From an uncultured Desulfofustis sp. (GTDB lineage Bacteria > Desulfobacterota > Desulfobulbia > Desulfobulbales > Desulfocapsaceae), in assembly GCA_905479735.1 (NCBI GenBank), contig CAJQNS010000101.1:1-64000 (forward strand): a stretch of 64,000 nucleotides of DNA, read 5' to 3'. The notes beneath the pieces are model-generated. The model saw only the letters and a list, made by a program, of their open reading frames with translations, was not told the origin of the DNA and ran no database searches. The translations under genes were made by a program, and so were the position numbers. Positions 57,440 through 64,000 of the stretch are shown one piece after another. Within the stretch, counting starts at the first letter, position 1. Each line of letters begins with the position of its first letter.

Positions 57440-59074
57440 ATGTTTTGCAATCAATGTGAACAAACCGCAAAAGGTACCGGCTGTGATAAGATCGGTGTCT
57501 GTGGCAAGAGCGAAGACGTGGCAGTATTGCAGGATCTGCTCACCCACGCAACCCAAGGGCTGGCAATTGTCGCCGTTGAAGGAAGGAAGCAGGGTATCGT
57601 CGACAACGGTGTTGACCGATTTATCTGTGAGGCAACCTTTGCCTGTTTAACCAACGTCGATTTCGATCCGGCCCGATTTGATGCCTGGATCAGAAAGACC
57701 GTTCAGCTGCGCAATGATTTAAAGGCAAGAGTTGAAGCAGCCGGTGGCAGAGTTACCAGTGATGCAGCCGCCCTGAGCTTTATACCGGCACCTGACCTTG
57801 CTGGCCTCGAGGCCCAGGGAGCAGAACTTGATTTCATCAACAACCTTGATGACAACGAAGATCTCAGATCTCTGAAGCAGATTGCCCTCTATGGAATCAG
57901 AGGACTGGCTGCCTATACCGACCATGCAGCCATTCTAGGTCAGTCTGACGACGAGGTGTTTGCAGCTGTTAACGAATTACTTGCTGTGCTGACCCGAAAG
58001 GATCTAGGTGTCGATGATCTGGTCGCAGCTGCGATGAAGATTGGAGAAGTCAACATCCGGGCCATGCAGTTGCTCGATGCCGGCAACACTGGAACCTACG
58101 GCCATCCTGTTCCCACCCCTGTGCCCCTTGGCGCCAAAGCGGGTAAGGCAATTCTGGTTACCGGGCACGATCTCAAAGATCTGGGGTTGCTACTTGAGCA
58201 GACTCAGGGCAAAGGTATTAACATCTATACCCACGGCGAGATGTTGCCCTGCCACGCCTATCCAGAATTGAAAAAATACGATCATTTTCACGGTCACTAC
58301 GGAACTGCCTGGCAGAACCAGCAGAAAGAGATGGATGCGTTTCCTGGTTCCATTCTGTTCACCACCAACTGTATCCAGAAACCGCGCGACACTTATAAAG
58401 ACAACGTCTTCACCACCGGTCTCGTAGGCTGGCCTGATGTCAGCCACATCGGTGACGACAAAGATTTCACACCGGTGATCGAACGTGCCCTGGCTCTTCC
58501 CGGTTTTGCGGCTGATGAAGACAAGGGTGAAGTACTCACCGGATTTGGCCGCAATACGGTCATGGGTGTTGCCGACAAGGTAATCGAGGGGGTAAAAGCA
58601 GGTGCCATCAAGCACTTCTTCCTGGTCGGCGGCTGCGATGGTGCCAAACCCGGGCGCAACTACTACACCGACTTCGTTGAACAGGCTCCGGCCGATACGG
58701 TCATCCTGACCCTGGCCTGCGGCAAATTCCGGTTTTTCGACAAGAAAATCGGCGACATCGGCGGCATCCCTAGATTACTCGATGTAGGACAATGCAACGA
58801 CGCCTACAGTGCCATCCAGATTGCCTCTGCTCTGGCCGAAGCATTTGATTGCGGTGTCAATGACCTGCCCTTGTCAATGATTCTGTCATGGTATGAACAG
58901 AAGGCCTGTGTCATTCTGCTGAGTCTCTTCAGCCTCGGTATCCAGGACATCCGCCTCGGACCGTCCCTACCCGCTTTCATAACTCCTAACGTGCTCAACG
59001 TACTGGTTGAAAACTTCGCAATTAAACCGATTGCCGAAACTGCCCAGGAGGACCTGCAGACCATTCTTGCTTAG
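57440..59074 (+). CDS. hcp: Hybrid cluster protein (hydroxylamine reductase)
   Basis: Hcp reduces hydroxylamine or NO and protects against nitrosative stress; in some bacteria it also S-nitrosylates proteins. The 544 residues have the N-terminal C3-x2-C6-x8-C15-x5-C21 set for the [4Fe-4S] cluster and the hybrid-cluster ligands in the C-terminal domain (GGCDGAKPGRNYYTDF, LACGKFRFF, DVGQCNDAYS). The ATG at 57440 has AAAGGAGG 7 bases before; an earlier start at 57389 is not needed. It is preceded by an HcpR-type site and followed by the siroheme reductase-like gene. Confidence 0.96.
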   Translation: MFCNQCEQTAKGTGCDKIGVCGKSEDVAVLQDLLTHATQGLAIVAVEGRKQGIVDNGVDRFICEATFACLTNVDFDPARFDAWIRKTVQLRNDLKARVEAAGGRVTSDAAALSFIPAPDLAGLEAQGAELDFINNLDDNEDLRSLKQIALYGIRGLAAYTDHAAILGQSDDEVFAAVNELLAVLTRKDLGVDDLVAAAMKIGEVNIRAMQLLDAGNTGTYGHPVPTPVPLGAKAGKAILVTGHDLKDLGLLLEQTQGKGINIYTHGEMLPCHAYPELKKYDHFHGHYGTAWQNQQKEMDAFPGSILFTTNCIQKPRDTYKDNVFTTGLVGWPDVSHIGDDKDFTPVIERALALPGFAADEDKGEVLTGFGRNTVMGVADKVIEGVKAGAIKHFFLVGGCDGAKPGRNYYTDFVEQAPADTVILTLACGKFRFFDKKIGDIGGIPRLLDVGQCNDAYSAIQIASALAEAFDCGVNDLPLSMILSWYEQKACVILLSLFSLGIQDIRLGPSLPAFITPNVLNVLVENFAIKPIAETAQEDLQTILA

Positions 59075-59112
59075 CAGTTGAATGATTGCGCAGAAGTAAT
59101 TAACGACCAACC

Positions 59113-59144
59113 GGCCGCTGCAGCCTCTTCAGGATGCGGCGGCC
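59113..59144 (+). terminator. GC-rich hairpin after hcp
   Basis: GGCCGCTGC (59113-59121) pairs with GCGGCGGCC (59136-59144) with one G-U pair, making a strong 9-bp stem. It has no T-run, so it is a weak terminator at best. It ends 12 bases before the next ATG, so it could block ribosome entry or stabilise the hcp mRNA. Confidence 0.35.
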
Positions 59145-59156
59145 TCATCTGCTTTG

Positions 59157-59828
59157 ATGTCCCCTACTTCACTCCCAAAATTTATAACCATTAATGGTTA
59201 TCGGTTTGATTCGCTATCCAGTGATGATCTTAAAATCCTCTGGTCAGCTGTCGATAAATTCAAAATCGACAGGGTTCGTTTTACCCCGGGATCACAGATC
59301 GCGGTAACGGGACTGGCCGATACCCAATATGCTGCTTTCGTAAGCTACCTGCAGCCCCTTCTCAAACCGCAACCCAATAACGGTATCAGCTCGATACTCA
59401 ACTGCAACGATTGCGGTGAATGCAAAAACGGCTGCATCAAAACCGGTGAACTGGTCGACAGACTGGGCTCACTAAATTTGCCTCAGCCCATGCCGGGCAG
59501 AATAAAAGTTGCCGTTTCCGGATGTCCCCGCTGCTGCACCATGCCGCGGCTACGAGACATAGGCTTTATTCCAGCCTCAGCCACAACCCAAACCTGGAAT
59601 GTTTTTTTTGGTGGAAACGGCGGTCGAAAACCCCGAATTGCCGACCAGATTGGGGCCAATCTGACTCTTTTTGAAAGTCTCGATCTTGTTCGACGAGCCC
59701 TGACTGTCTATCAGAGAGAAGCCGAAGACAGAATGAGGACCGCGGATTATCTCAGAAGCGTGGTTTTAGAAAATTTTTTGAAAAAAATAGAGAAAGATGC
59801 GTCTATTGACTCAGGTCAAAGGATTTGA
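59157..59828 (+). CDS. Small siroheme sulfite/nitrite reductase-like protein
   Basis: A 223-residue protein with the coupled siroheme-[4Fe-4S] motif: C83-x5-C89 and C123-x3-C127 (SGCPRCC). Its length and motifs match the small assimilatory-type, low-spin sulfite reductase described in Desulfovibrio vulgaris (about 218 residues). It may reduce sulfite or nitrite, or another small nitrogen or sulfur oxide. The ATG at 59157 is preceded by a TTG one codon earlier and no strong ribosome site. It lies 82 bp after hcp; the second HcpR site lies in its last codons. Confidence 0.85.
   Translation: MSPTSLPKFITINGYRFDSLSSDDLKILWSAVDKFKIDRVRFTPGSQIAVTGLADTQYAAFVSYLQPLLKPQPNNGISSILNCNDCGECKNGCIKTGELVDRLGSLNLPQPMPGRIKVAVSGCPRCCTMPRLRDIGFIPASATTQTWNVFFGGNGGRKPRIADQIGANLTLFESLDLVRRALTVYQREAEDRMRTADYLRSVVLENFLKKIEKDASIDSGQRI
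59806..59819 (+). promoter_or_regulatory. HcpR-type operator before the Fe-S gene
   Basis: TTGACTCAGGTCAA has perfect TTGAC/GTCAA arms around four bases, overlapping the last codons of the siroheme reductase-like gene. The -10 box TACGAT (59841-59846) is 21 bp downstream, the same distance as at hcp. The Fe-S gene therefore probably has its own HcpR-driven promoter in addition to read-through from hcp. Confidence 0.78.
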
Positions 59829-59908
59829 TCCTGGTTCTGGTACGATGTGTATGAAACAACGGAAAATCAGTTTTCCAGATAAACAATCATTCCAGCAGCG
59901 AGGTTATC

Positions 59909-60667
59909 ATGAAACAGTTAAGAAAAATTATCAAAATAGACGAAGAACTCTGTGACGGTTGCGGCCAGTGCGTTCCCGACTGTGCCGAAGGATCCCTCGA
60001 AATCATCGACGGTAAAGCCAAACTGGTGGCCGACAAGCTCTGCGACGGACTTGGCGCCTGCCTGGGAGCGTGCCCTACCGGTGCACTGACGATTATAGAG
60101 CGAGAAGCGGACGAATTCGACGAAGAGGCAGTAGAGCAGTTCCTTGCTGAAAAGCAAAAGGCTGAGTCAGCCCCGCAACCCCAAATGGACTGCGGTTGTG
60201 CCTCGACCCATATCAAGACCTTCGAACCAGCAACCCCGTATGCCAGTGCCAACAAGCCGACCCCCATGCCGATCGGTAAAGCCACCGATTCACTTCTGAC
60301 CCACTGGCCGATCCAGATCAGACTGATTCCCCCCCAGGCGCCGTTTCTGCAGGGAGCAGACATACTTGTAGCAGCCGACTGCACCGCTGTCTCAGTACCG
60401 GGATTTCAAGAAAAATATCTGGGAGGCAAGGTGGTGATGATGGGCTGCCCAAAATTCGATGACGCCCAGTCTTACATCGACCGATTCGCCGAAGTCATCG
60501 ATACCTGCAACCTAAAGTCAATCTCCATCCTGATCATGGAGGTGCCATGCTGTTCAGCCATGAATGTGATCATCAAGCGGGCTCTGGAAAAAGCAACAAA
60601 AACGGTACCGGTCGAACAGATTACCATCTCGACCAGAGGTCAGGAACTCGAACGGATCAGCTGGTAA
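59909..60667 (+). CDS. HcpR-regulon 4Fe-4S protein
   Basis: A 252-residue iron-sulfur protein. The N-terminal part has C15-x2-C18-x2-C21-x3-C25 and, for the second cluster, C45-x5-C51-x3-C55 (one Cys short, usual for this group). The C-terminal half (about 140-252) has conserved CGC, GADILVAADC, MMGCPKFDD and EVPCCSAM segments. This resembles the ferredoxin-like gene (frdX) that goes with hcp in HcpR regulons, and it may pass electrons to Hcp. ATG start with GAGG 6-7 bases upstream; a strong terminator follows. Confidence 0.86.
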   Translation: MKQLRKIIKIDEELCDGCGQCVPDCAEGSLEIIDGKAKLVADKLCDGLGACLGACPTGALTIIEREADEFDEEAVEQFLAEKQKAESAPQPQMDCGCASTHIKTFEPATPYASANKPTPMPIGKATDSLLTHWPIQIRLIPPQAPFLQGADILVAADCTAVSVPGFQEKYLGGKVVMMGCPKFDDAQSYIDRFAEVIDTCNLKSISILIMEVPCCSAMNVIIKRALEKATKTVPVEQITISTRGQELERISW

Positions 60668-60746
60668 AAAACGATTCGTAAATTTTGAAGGCGGGGGTTG
60701 CCATCCTATGGGATGCTGATCCCCTTCTGTTCTCGGGACAACCTTT

Positions 60747-60789
60747 TATCGGGGACACAATATATTTTGTGTCCCCGATACTCTTTTTT
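60747..60789 (+). terminator. Rho-independent terminator of the hcp region
   Basis: TATCGGGGACACAA (60747-60760) and TTGTGTCCCCGATA (60767-60780) form a perfect 14-bp stem with a 6-base loop, followed by CTCTTTTTT. It ends the plus-strand stress region and lies right at the stop of the opposing YkgJ-like gene. Confidence 0.92.
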
Positions 60790-61444
60790 ACTCTTTGGAA
60801 GGCCAGTTGACAAGCAGCCGCCCCTCGGACTCTCGAACGCGGGCACCCACCGATATCAGCAGGTGAAAGAGCGGTCTCCCGAAATAGAACAGCTCCTCAC
60901 CCAGCGACAGATCATGTCTGCTCACCAGCTCGGTCCTAAACGCAACCTCGCGGTTGGCGGCATCCTCCAATTCTATACTCTGATCAGTGACTCCCTGTTT
61001 GAGAATAGCTTCCAGATCAGGGCACGGAAAGCTTGCTTCATGTTCTATTACATACTGCCTGAGCGGGTCATTATCTTTGATGAGATCGGCTCTGCTGAGT
61101 AGATCCTTTTCTATAATCTGTTCCACAGCCTCAGTATCCCAGCACTCAAGAGCCTGGCAGGCCATGGGTCTATGGTCATAGATGGTGCAGCCTTTCTGAT
61201 CTGGATCGAAATAAAAACAGCTCCACTCTTTTCCCACCCCGCTGATCTTGATCAGCTCGTTTTTTACCTTTTGAAACCGGTTGGTTACCGGGTTATGAAC
61301 CATCTCTCTTTTTCTGATGGTAATCAGGTGGGAGACAGGGATGGCTCCCCCCTCAATGAGCTGCTTGTCTTGAACATGCAAGGCCGGGCCGCCGTTGGCG
61401 CAGCAGGTTCCGCACCGGGAACATTCTGTCTGGGTTGTTTCCAT
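60788..61444 (-). CDS. YkgJ-family cysteine cluster protein
   Basis: A 218-residue protein of the YkgJ/CxxCxxCC family, which binds Zn or Fe. The N terminus has CSRCGTCC near residue 8, then CTIYDHRPMACQALECW, the second Cys pair of the domain. The C-terminal half (about 130-218) is helical and not recognised. Function unproven. ATG start, 36 bp after the acetyl-CoA hydrolase gene on the same strand. Confidence 0.87.
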   Translation of the reverse strand: METTQTECSRCGTCCANGGPALHVQDKQLIEGGAIPVSHLITIRKREMVHNPVTNRFQKVKNELIKISGVGKEWSCFYFDPDQKGCTIYDHRPMACQALECWDTEAVEQIIEKDLLSRADLIKDNDPLRQYVIEHEASFPCPDLEAILKQGVTDQSIELEDAANREVAFRTELVSRHDLSLGEELFYFGRPLFHLLISVGARVRESEGRLLVNWPSKE

Positions 61445-61480
61445 ACTTCTACCTTGGAAATTGCAGTAAGATTATGCGCT

Positions 61481-63361
61481 TCAAAAATCCATTACAAAAC
61501 TATATACACCTTCTTCGATCGCGCTCGTCACATTGAGTCCGGAGTGATTGAAGATAGCCTGCATGCGATTGTTGTTTCTCAGAACTTCGGCGGTAAACCC
61601 TGTTATTCCGTTGGCTTTAGCTATATTCACCAGGTGCTTGAAGACAAAAGATCCCAAACCCTTGTTCTGCCATTCGTCGCGCACCACAAAGGCGACCTCG
61701 GCCCGGTTGGTGCGCTCGTCGAGATAATATCTGCCCACCGCGATGATCTCATCGCCATATACTTCGGGCAAAATGCCTACTATGGCAACGTCCTGACGGT
61801 GATCAATGTAGACGAAATTCTGGATCTGCCGCTGGCCGAAACGCTCCTGGTGACTCATGAATCGGTAATAGATGGTCTCCTGGGAGAGGTCGTAGAGCAG
61901 ATCTCTCATCCTCGGTTCATCGGTTGGGTGAATGGGCCGGAAGGTGATCTCCGTACCATCCTTGAGCAGGTGCGTGGCATTCATGTGGCTCTGGGAGGCT
62001 ACCACGAACTTACCTTCGACATCGGCAAACTCCTCTCGAATGTATTTCGCTTCTATGGCCTCTTTGAGAAGTTGCGGACGGTGCTGAGGATGAGCGATAG
62101 AGATCAGGGCAAGGGTTCTATCCTGGACAGATTTGCCGTGCAGATAGGCACTGCCGTATTCGGTGACCACATAGTGAACGGTACCCCGGGAAATCACTAC
62201 TCCGGAACCGGGACTTAACCGCGCCAGAATCCTTGACTGTCCAGACGTCGTCACCGACGGCATGACTATGATCGGTCGTCCACCGCTTGACCTCGCAGCT
62301 CCCCGATTGAAATCTACCTGGCCCCCAATTCCCGAGTAGAAGCTGCCGCCTTCGCTATCAGAGCATACCTGGCCGGTGAGATCGATCTCCAGAGCCATAT
62401 TGATGGTAATCATATTGTTGTGCTTACCAATCACGTTGGCATCGTTGACGTAATCAGTGGGTCGGAATGAAAACGAGGGATTATCATCAATGTAATCATA
62501 GAGTTTCCGGGTACCCATACAGAAACTGCCGATCACCTTACACCGATCCACCACCTTGTATTTGCCGGTGATAACCCCTGCTTCGACCAGTTCCATGATT
62601 TCATCTGAGATCAATTCGGTGTGCACGCCAAGATCGCGTTTGTTTTTGAGATGGGCGGCCACCGCCATGGGAATCCTCCCATATCCGGGAACAATTCCCA
62701 GTCCAAGTTGAATGGTCGAACCGTCGGGTACGAGAGCGGCAACAAGCTGAGCAATTTTTTTTGTTATCTCAGGAGGTTCTTCAATGACTCTCTCGATCAG
62801 GTCGGCTTCGGCAGGAACCAGGATGTCAAGATCGTACACATCGACCAGAGAATCCCCTCTGGTCCAGGGCATCTTCGGATTAACCTGGGCGATCACCAGA
62901 GAGGCGTTCTCGGCCGCACTTTTGACGATGTCAACCGACACTCCGAGGCTCATTTTCCCCCGCTTGTCGGGTGGGGTTACCTGGATAAGAGCAACGTCTA
63001 GCGGCAGTCTTCCGGATCTAAGCAGGGAAGGGATGTCAAACATCAGGACTGGGGTGTAGTCGCCCCTCCCCTCTTGATAAAGCTCGCGAACGTTATGTCC
63101 GATAAAAAATGAATTTACCTTGAAGGTTTCGGCATATTTTCGGTCGCCATATGGCGCATCCCCCTTAGTCAACAATTCGACGATTTCGACATCGGCCAGT
63201 TTATTTGCTTTTTTGACCAGCGCATCGACCAAAACAATCGGTTCTCCACAGCCGGTTCCCAAAAACACTCTATTACCGGACTTTACTTCTGACAGCGCCT
63301 TGTTAGGCGACATGATCATATCGCGATATGTTTCCTGCCAGTTTTTGTCGTACTCAACCAT
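61481..63361 (-). CDS. Acetyl-CoA hydrolase/transferase fused to a GNAT domain
   Basis: A 626-residue fusion. Residues 1-440 are an acetyl-CoA hydrolase/CoA-transferase of the 4-hydroxybutyrate CoA-transferase type, with a catalytic Glu in NMALEIDLTGQV and the GGQVDFNRGAA loop. Residues about 455-626 are a GNAT acetyltransferase (TFRPIHPTDEPRMRDL, AEVAFVVRDEWQNKGLGSFV). CoA transfer and protein acetylation from one chain suggests self-regulation by acetylation. ATG start. It lies 13 bp after the ATP-grasp synthetase. Confidence 0.9.
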   Translation of the reverse strand: MVEYDKNWQETYRDMIMSPNKALSEVKSGNRVFLGTGCGEPIVLVDALVKKANKLADVEIVELLTKGDAPYGDRKYAETFKVNSFFIGHNVRELYQEGRGDYTPVLMFDIPSLLRSGRLPLDVALIQVTPPDKRGKMSLGVSVDIVKSAAENASLVIAQVNPKMPWTRGDSLVDVYDLDILVPAEADLIERVIEEPPEITKKIAQLVAALVPDGSTIQLGLGIVPGYGRIPMAVAAHLKNKRDLGVHTELISDEIMELVEAGVITGKYKVVDRCKVIGSFCMGTRKLYDYIDDNPSFSFRPTDYVNDANVIGKHNNMITINMALEIDLTGQVCSDSEGGSFYSGIGGQVDFNRGAARSSGGRPIIVMPSVTTSGQSRILARLSPGSGVVISRGTVHYVVTEYGSAYLHGKSVQDRTLALISIAHPQHRPQLLKEAIEAKYIREEFADVEGKFVVASQSHMNATHLLKDGTEITFRPIHPTDEPRMRDLLYDLSQETIYYRFMSHQERFGQRQIQNFVYIDHRQDVAIVGILPEVYGDEIIAVGRYYLDERTNRAEVAFVVRDEWQNKGLGSFVFKHLVNIAKANGITGFTAEVLRNNNRMQAIFNHSGLNVTSAIEEGVYSFVMDF

Positions 63362-63374
63362 TGCTCTTCTTAGG

Positions 63375-64000
63375 TTAAATTCTGGCCAACGTCAAATGCA
63401 CGTCGGCAACGACCGGCTCGCTGCCCACGTCGCCGACGATGAATGGATTTATGTCAATTTCGGTGATCTGGGGAAAATCGGTGGCCAATTGACTGATGCG
63501 TTGCAATCCCGAGGCGATGGCGTTGATGTCGACGCCATGCTTGTCCCTTCGGTTCTCAAGCATCGAGTAGGATCTTGTCGATTTCAGCATCTGAATTGCC
63601 TCGGCTTCAGTAATCGGGGCAAGATGAAAGGCCACATCTTTCAAAACCTCAATAAAAATGCCGCCCAGACCAAACATCAGCATCGGTCCGAATTGCGGAT
63701 CGCGGTTCATTCCCAGTATTACTTCCAACCCCCGGGGTATCATCTGTTCGACATAGATGCCGTCGATCTGGGCTTCCGGCGCCCTTTTACTGATTTTCAG
63801 CATCATCAGGTCGTAGGCATCCTCGACGGCTTCGCTATTGGCAAGATTGAGTTGAATTCCGCCCATATCACTCTTGCGAATGATGTTCGGAGAGGCGATT
63901 TTCAGAGCCACCGGATAGCCGATGCGTTCAGCAATTTCAACAGCTTCTTCCTGGTTAATCGCCAGACTTCCGGTGGGTATTTTGAATCCGTAGGCGCTGA
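63375..64000 (-). CDS. ADP-forming acyl-CoA synthetase, ATP-grasp end (partial)
   Basis: The visible 208 codons are the C-terminal part of a gene that runs past the window. They match ATP-grasp_5 of ADP-forming acetyl-CoA synthetase or a Pat-type acetyltransferase: GYPVALKI, DMGGIQLNLAN, QMIPRGLEVILGMNRDPQFGPMLMFGLGG (recognisable in parts) and EIDINPFIVG at the end. An internal GTG at 63911 is not a true start, since the open frame continues to the edge. With the hydrolase it forms an acyl-CoA/acetate unit. Confidence 0.9.
   Translation of the reverse strand, partial: SAYGFKIPTGSLAINQEEAVEIAERIGYPVALKIASPNIIRKSDMGGIQLNLANSEAVEDAYDLMMLKISKRAPEAQIDGIYVEQMIPRGLEVILGMNRDPQFGPMLMFGLGGIFIEVLKDVAFHLAPITEAEAIQMLKSTRSYSMLENRRDKHGVDINAIASGLQRISQLATDFPQITEIDINPFIVGDVGSEPVVADVHLTLARI

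Noticed and set aside
61172-62218. Long plus-strand open frame (348 codons) opposite the acetyl-CoA hydrolase gene
   Set aside because: Antisense to a well-supported gene and spanning two genes; no family features.

Overview
The window is ordinary bacterial chromosome with about 50% GC, dense genes and no phage, insertion sequence or CRISPR array. The gene set points to an anaerobic Desulfobacterota bacterium, most likely Desulfobulbales: a Desulfovibrio africanus Fd III-type ferredoxin with Asp at position 14, a flavodiiron protein, a hybrid cluster protein behind an HcpR-type operator, a short assimilatory-type sulfite reductase, a DUF1844 protein, a CarD protein and an ADP-forming acyl-CoA synthetase. 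The taxon is an inference; no 16S rRNA or dsr gene is present.

Layout. 1-13.2 kb is a mostly minus-strand housekeeping block: the end of a histidine kinase, then murA, prmC, prfA, rpmE, rho, coaE, rluD, carD, pth, rplY, prs, tRNA-Gln, ispE, a DUF1844 gene and serA. 13.5-16.7 kb holds gltX-glnS on the plus strand. 16.7-25.7 kb is a minus-strand run of gamma-glutamyl and amino acid metabolism (gamma-glutamyltransferase, GCS2 ligase, M20 hydrolase, a DUF4177 acidic protein, a secreted 21-unit MORN protein, avtA and a gate-domain membrane protein). 25.7-29.7 kb holds sixA-parA-CHAD-argJ. 29.9-33.2 kb is plus strand with cls, a phosphodiesterase and ppk2. 33.3-41.8 kb is minus strand with a PII-like protein, two DUF1538 membrane proteins, secA, argA, argS and alr. 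41.8-51.8 kb holds two ferredoxins, a cobyrinate synthase, a DUF374 acyltransferase, uvrB, a tandem RNase H, two exported DUF proteins and a flavin disulfide reductase/TVP38 pair.

The most interesting part is 52.0-60.8 kb on the plus strand, an oxygen, nitrosative and sulfane-sulfur stress region: flavodiiron protein, an unknown protein, a rhodanese-ferritin fusion, a rhodanese-metallo-beta-lactamase fusion with a broken metal motif, two uncharacterised genes, hcp, a small siroheme reductase and an Fe-S protein. Two perfect TTGAC-N4-GTCAA palindromes, each exactly 21 bp before a matching -10 box, lie before hcp and before the Fe-S gene and define a likely HcpR regulon. The window ends with a YkgJ-type protein, an acetyl-CoA hydrolase-GNAT fusion and the end of an ADP-forming acyl-CoA synthetase.

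Other points of note are a ParA-SixA-CHAD group with ppk2 nearby (possible polyphosphate biology), a paired DUF1538-PII module behind secA, a tRNA gene whose first ten bases are the last coding bases of ispE, and an RNase H with a dead second domain. Start codons were checked against the bases; where GTG, TTG or a later ATG is preferred the entry says so.
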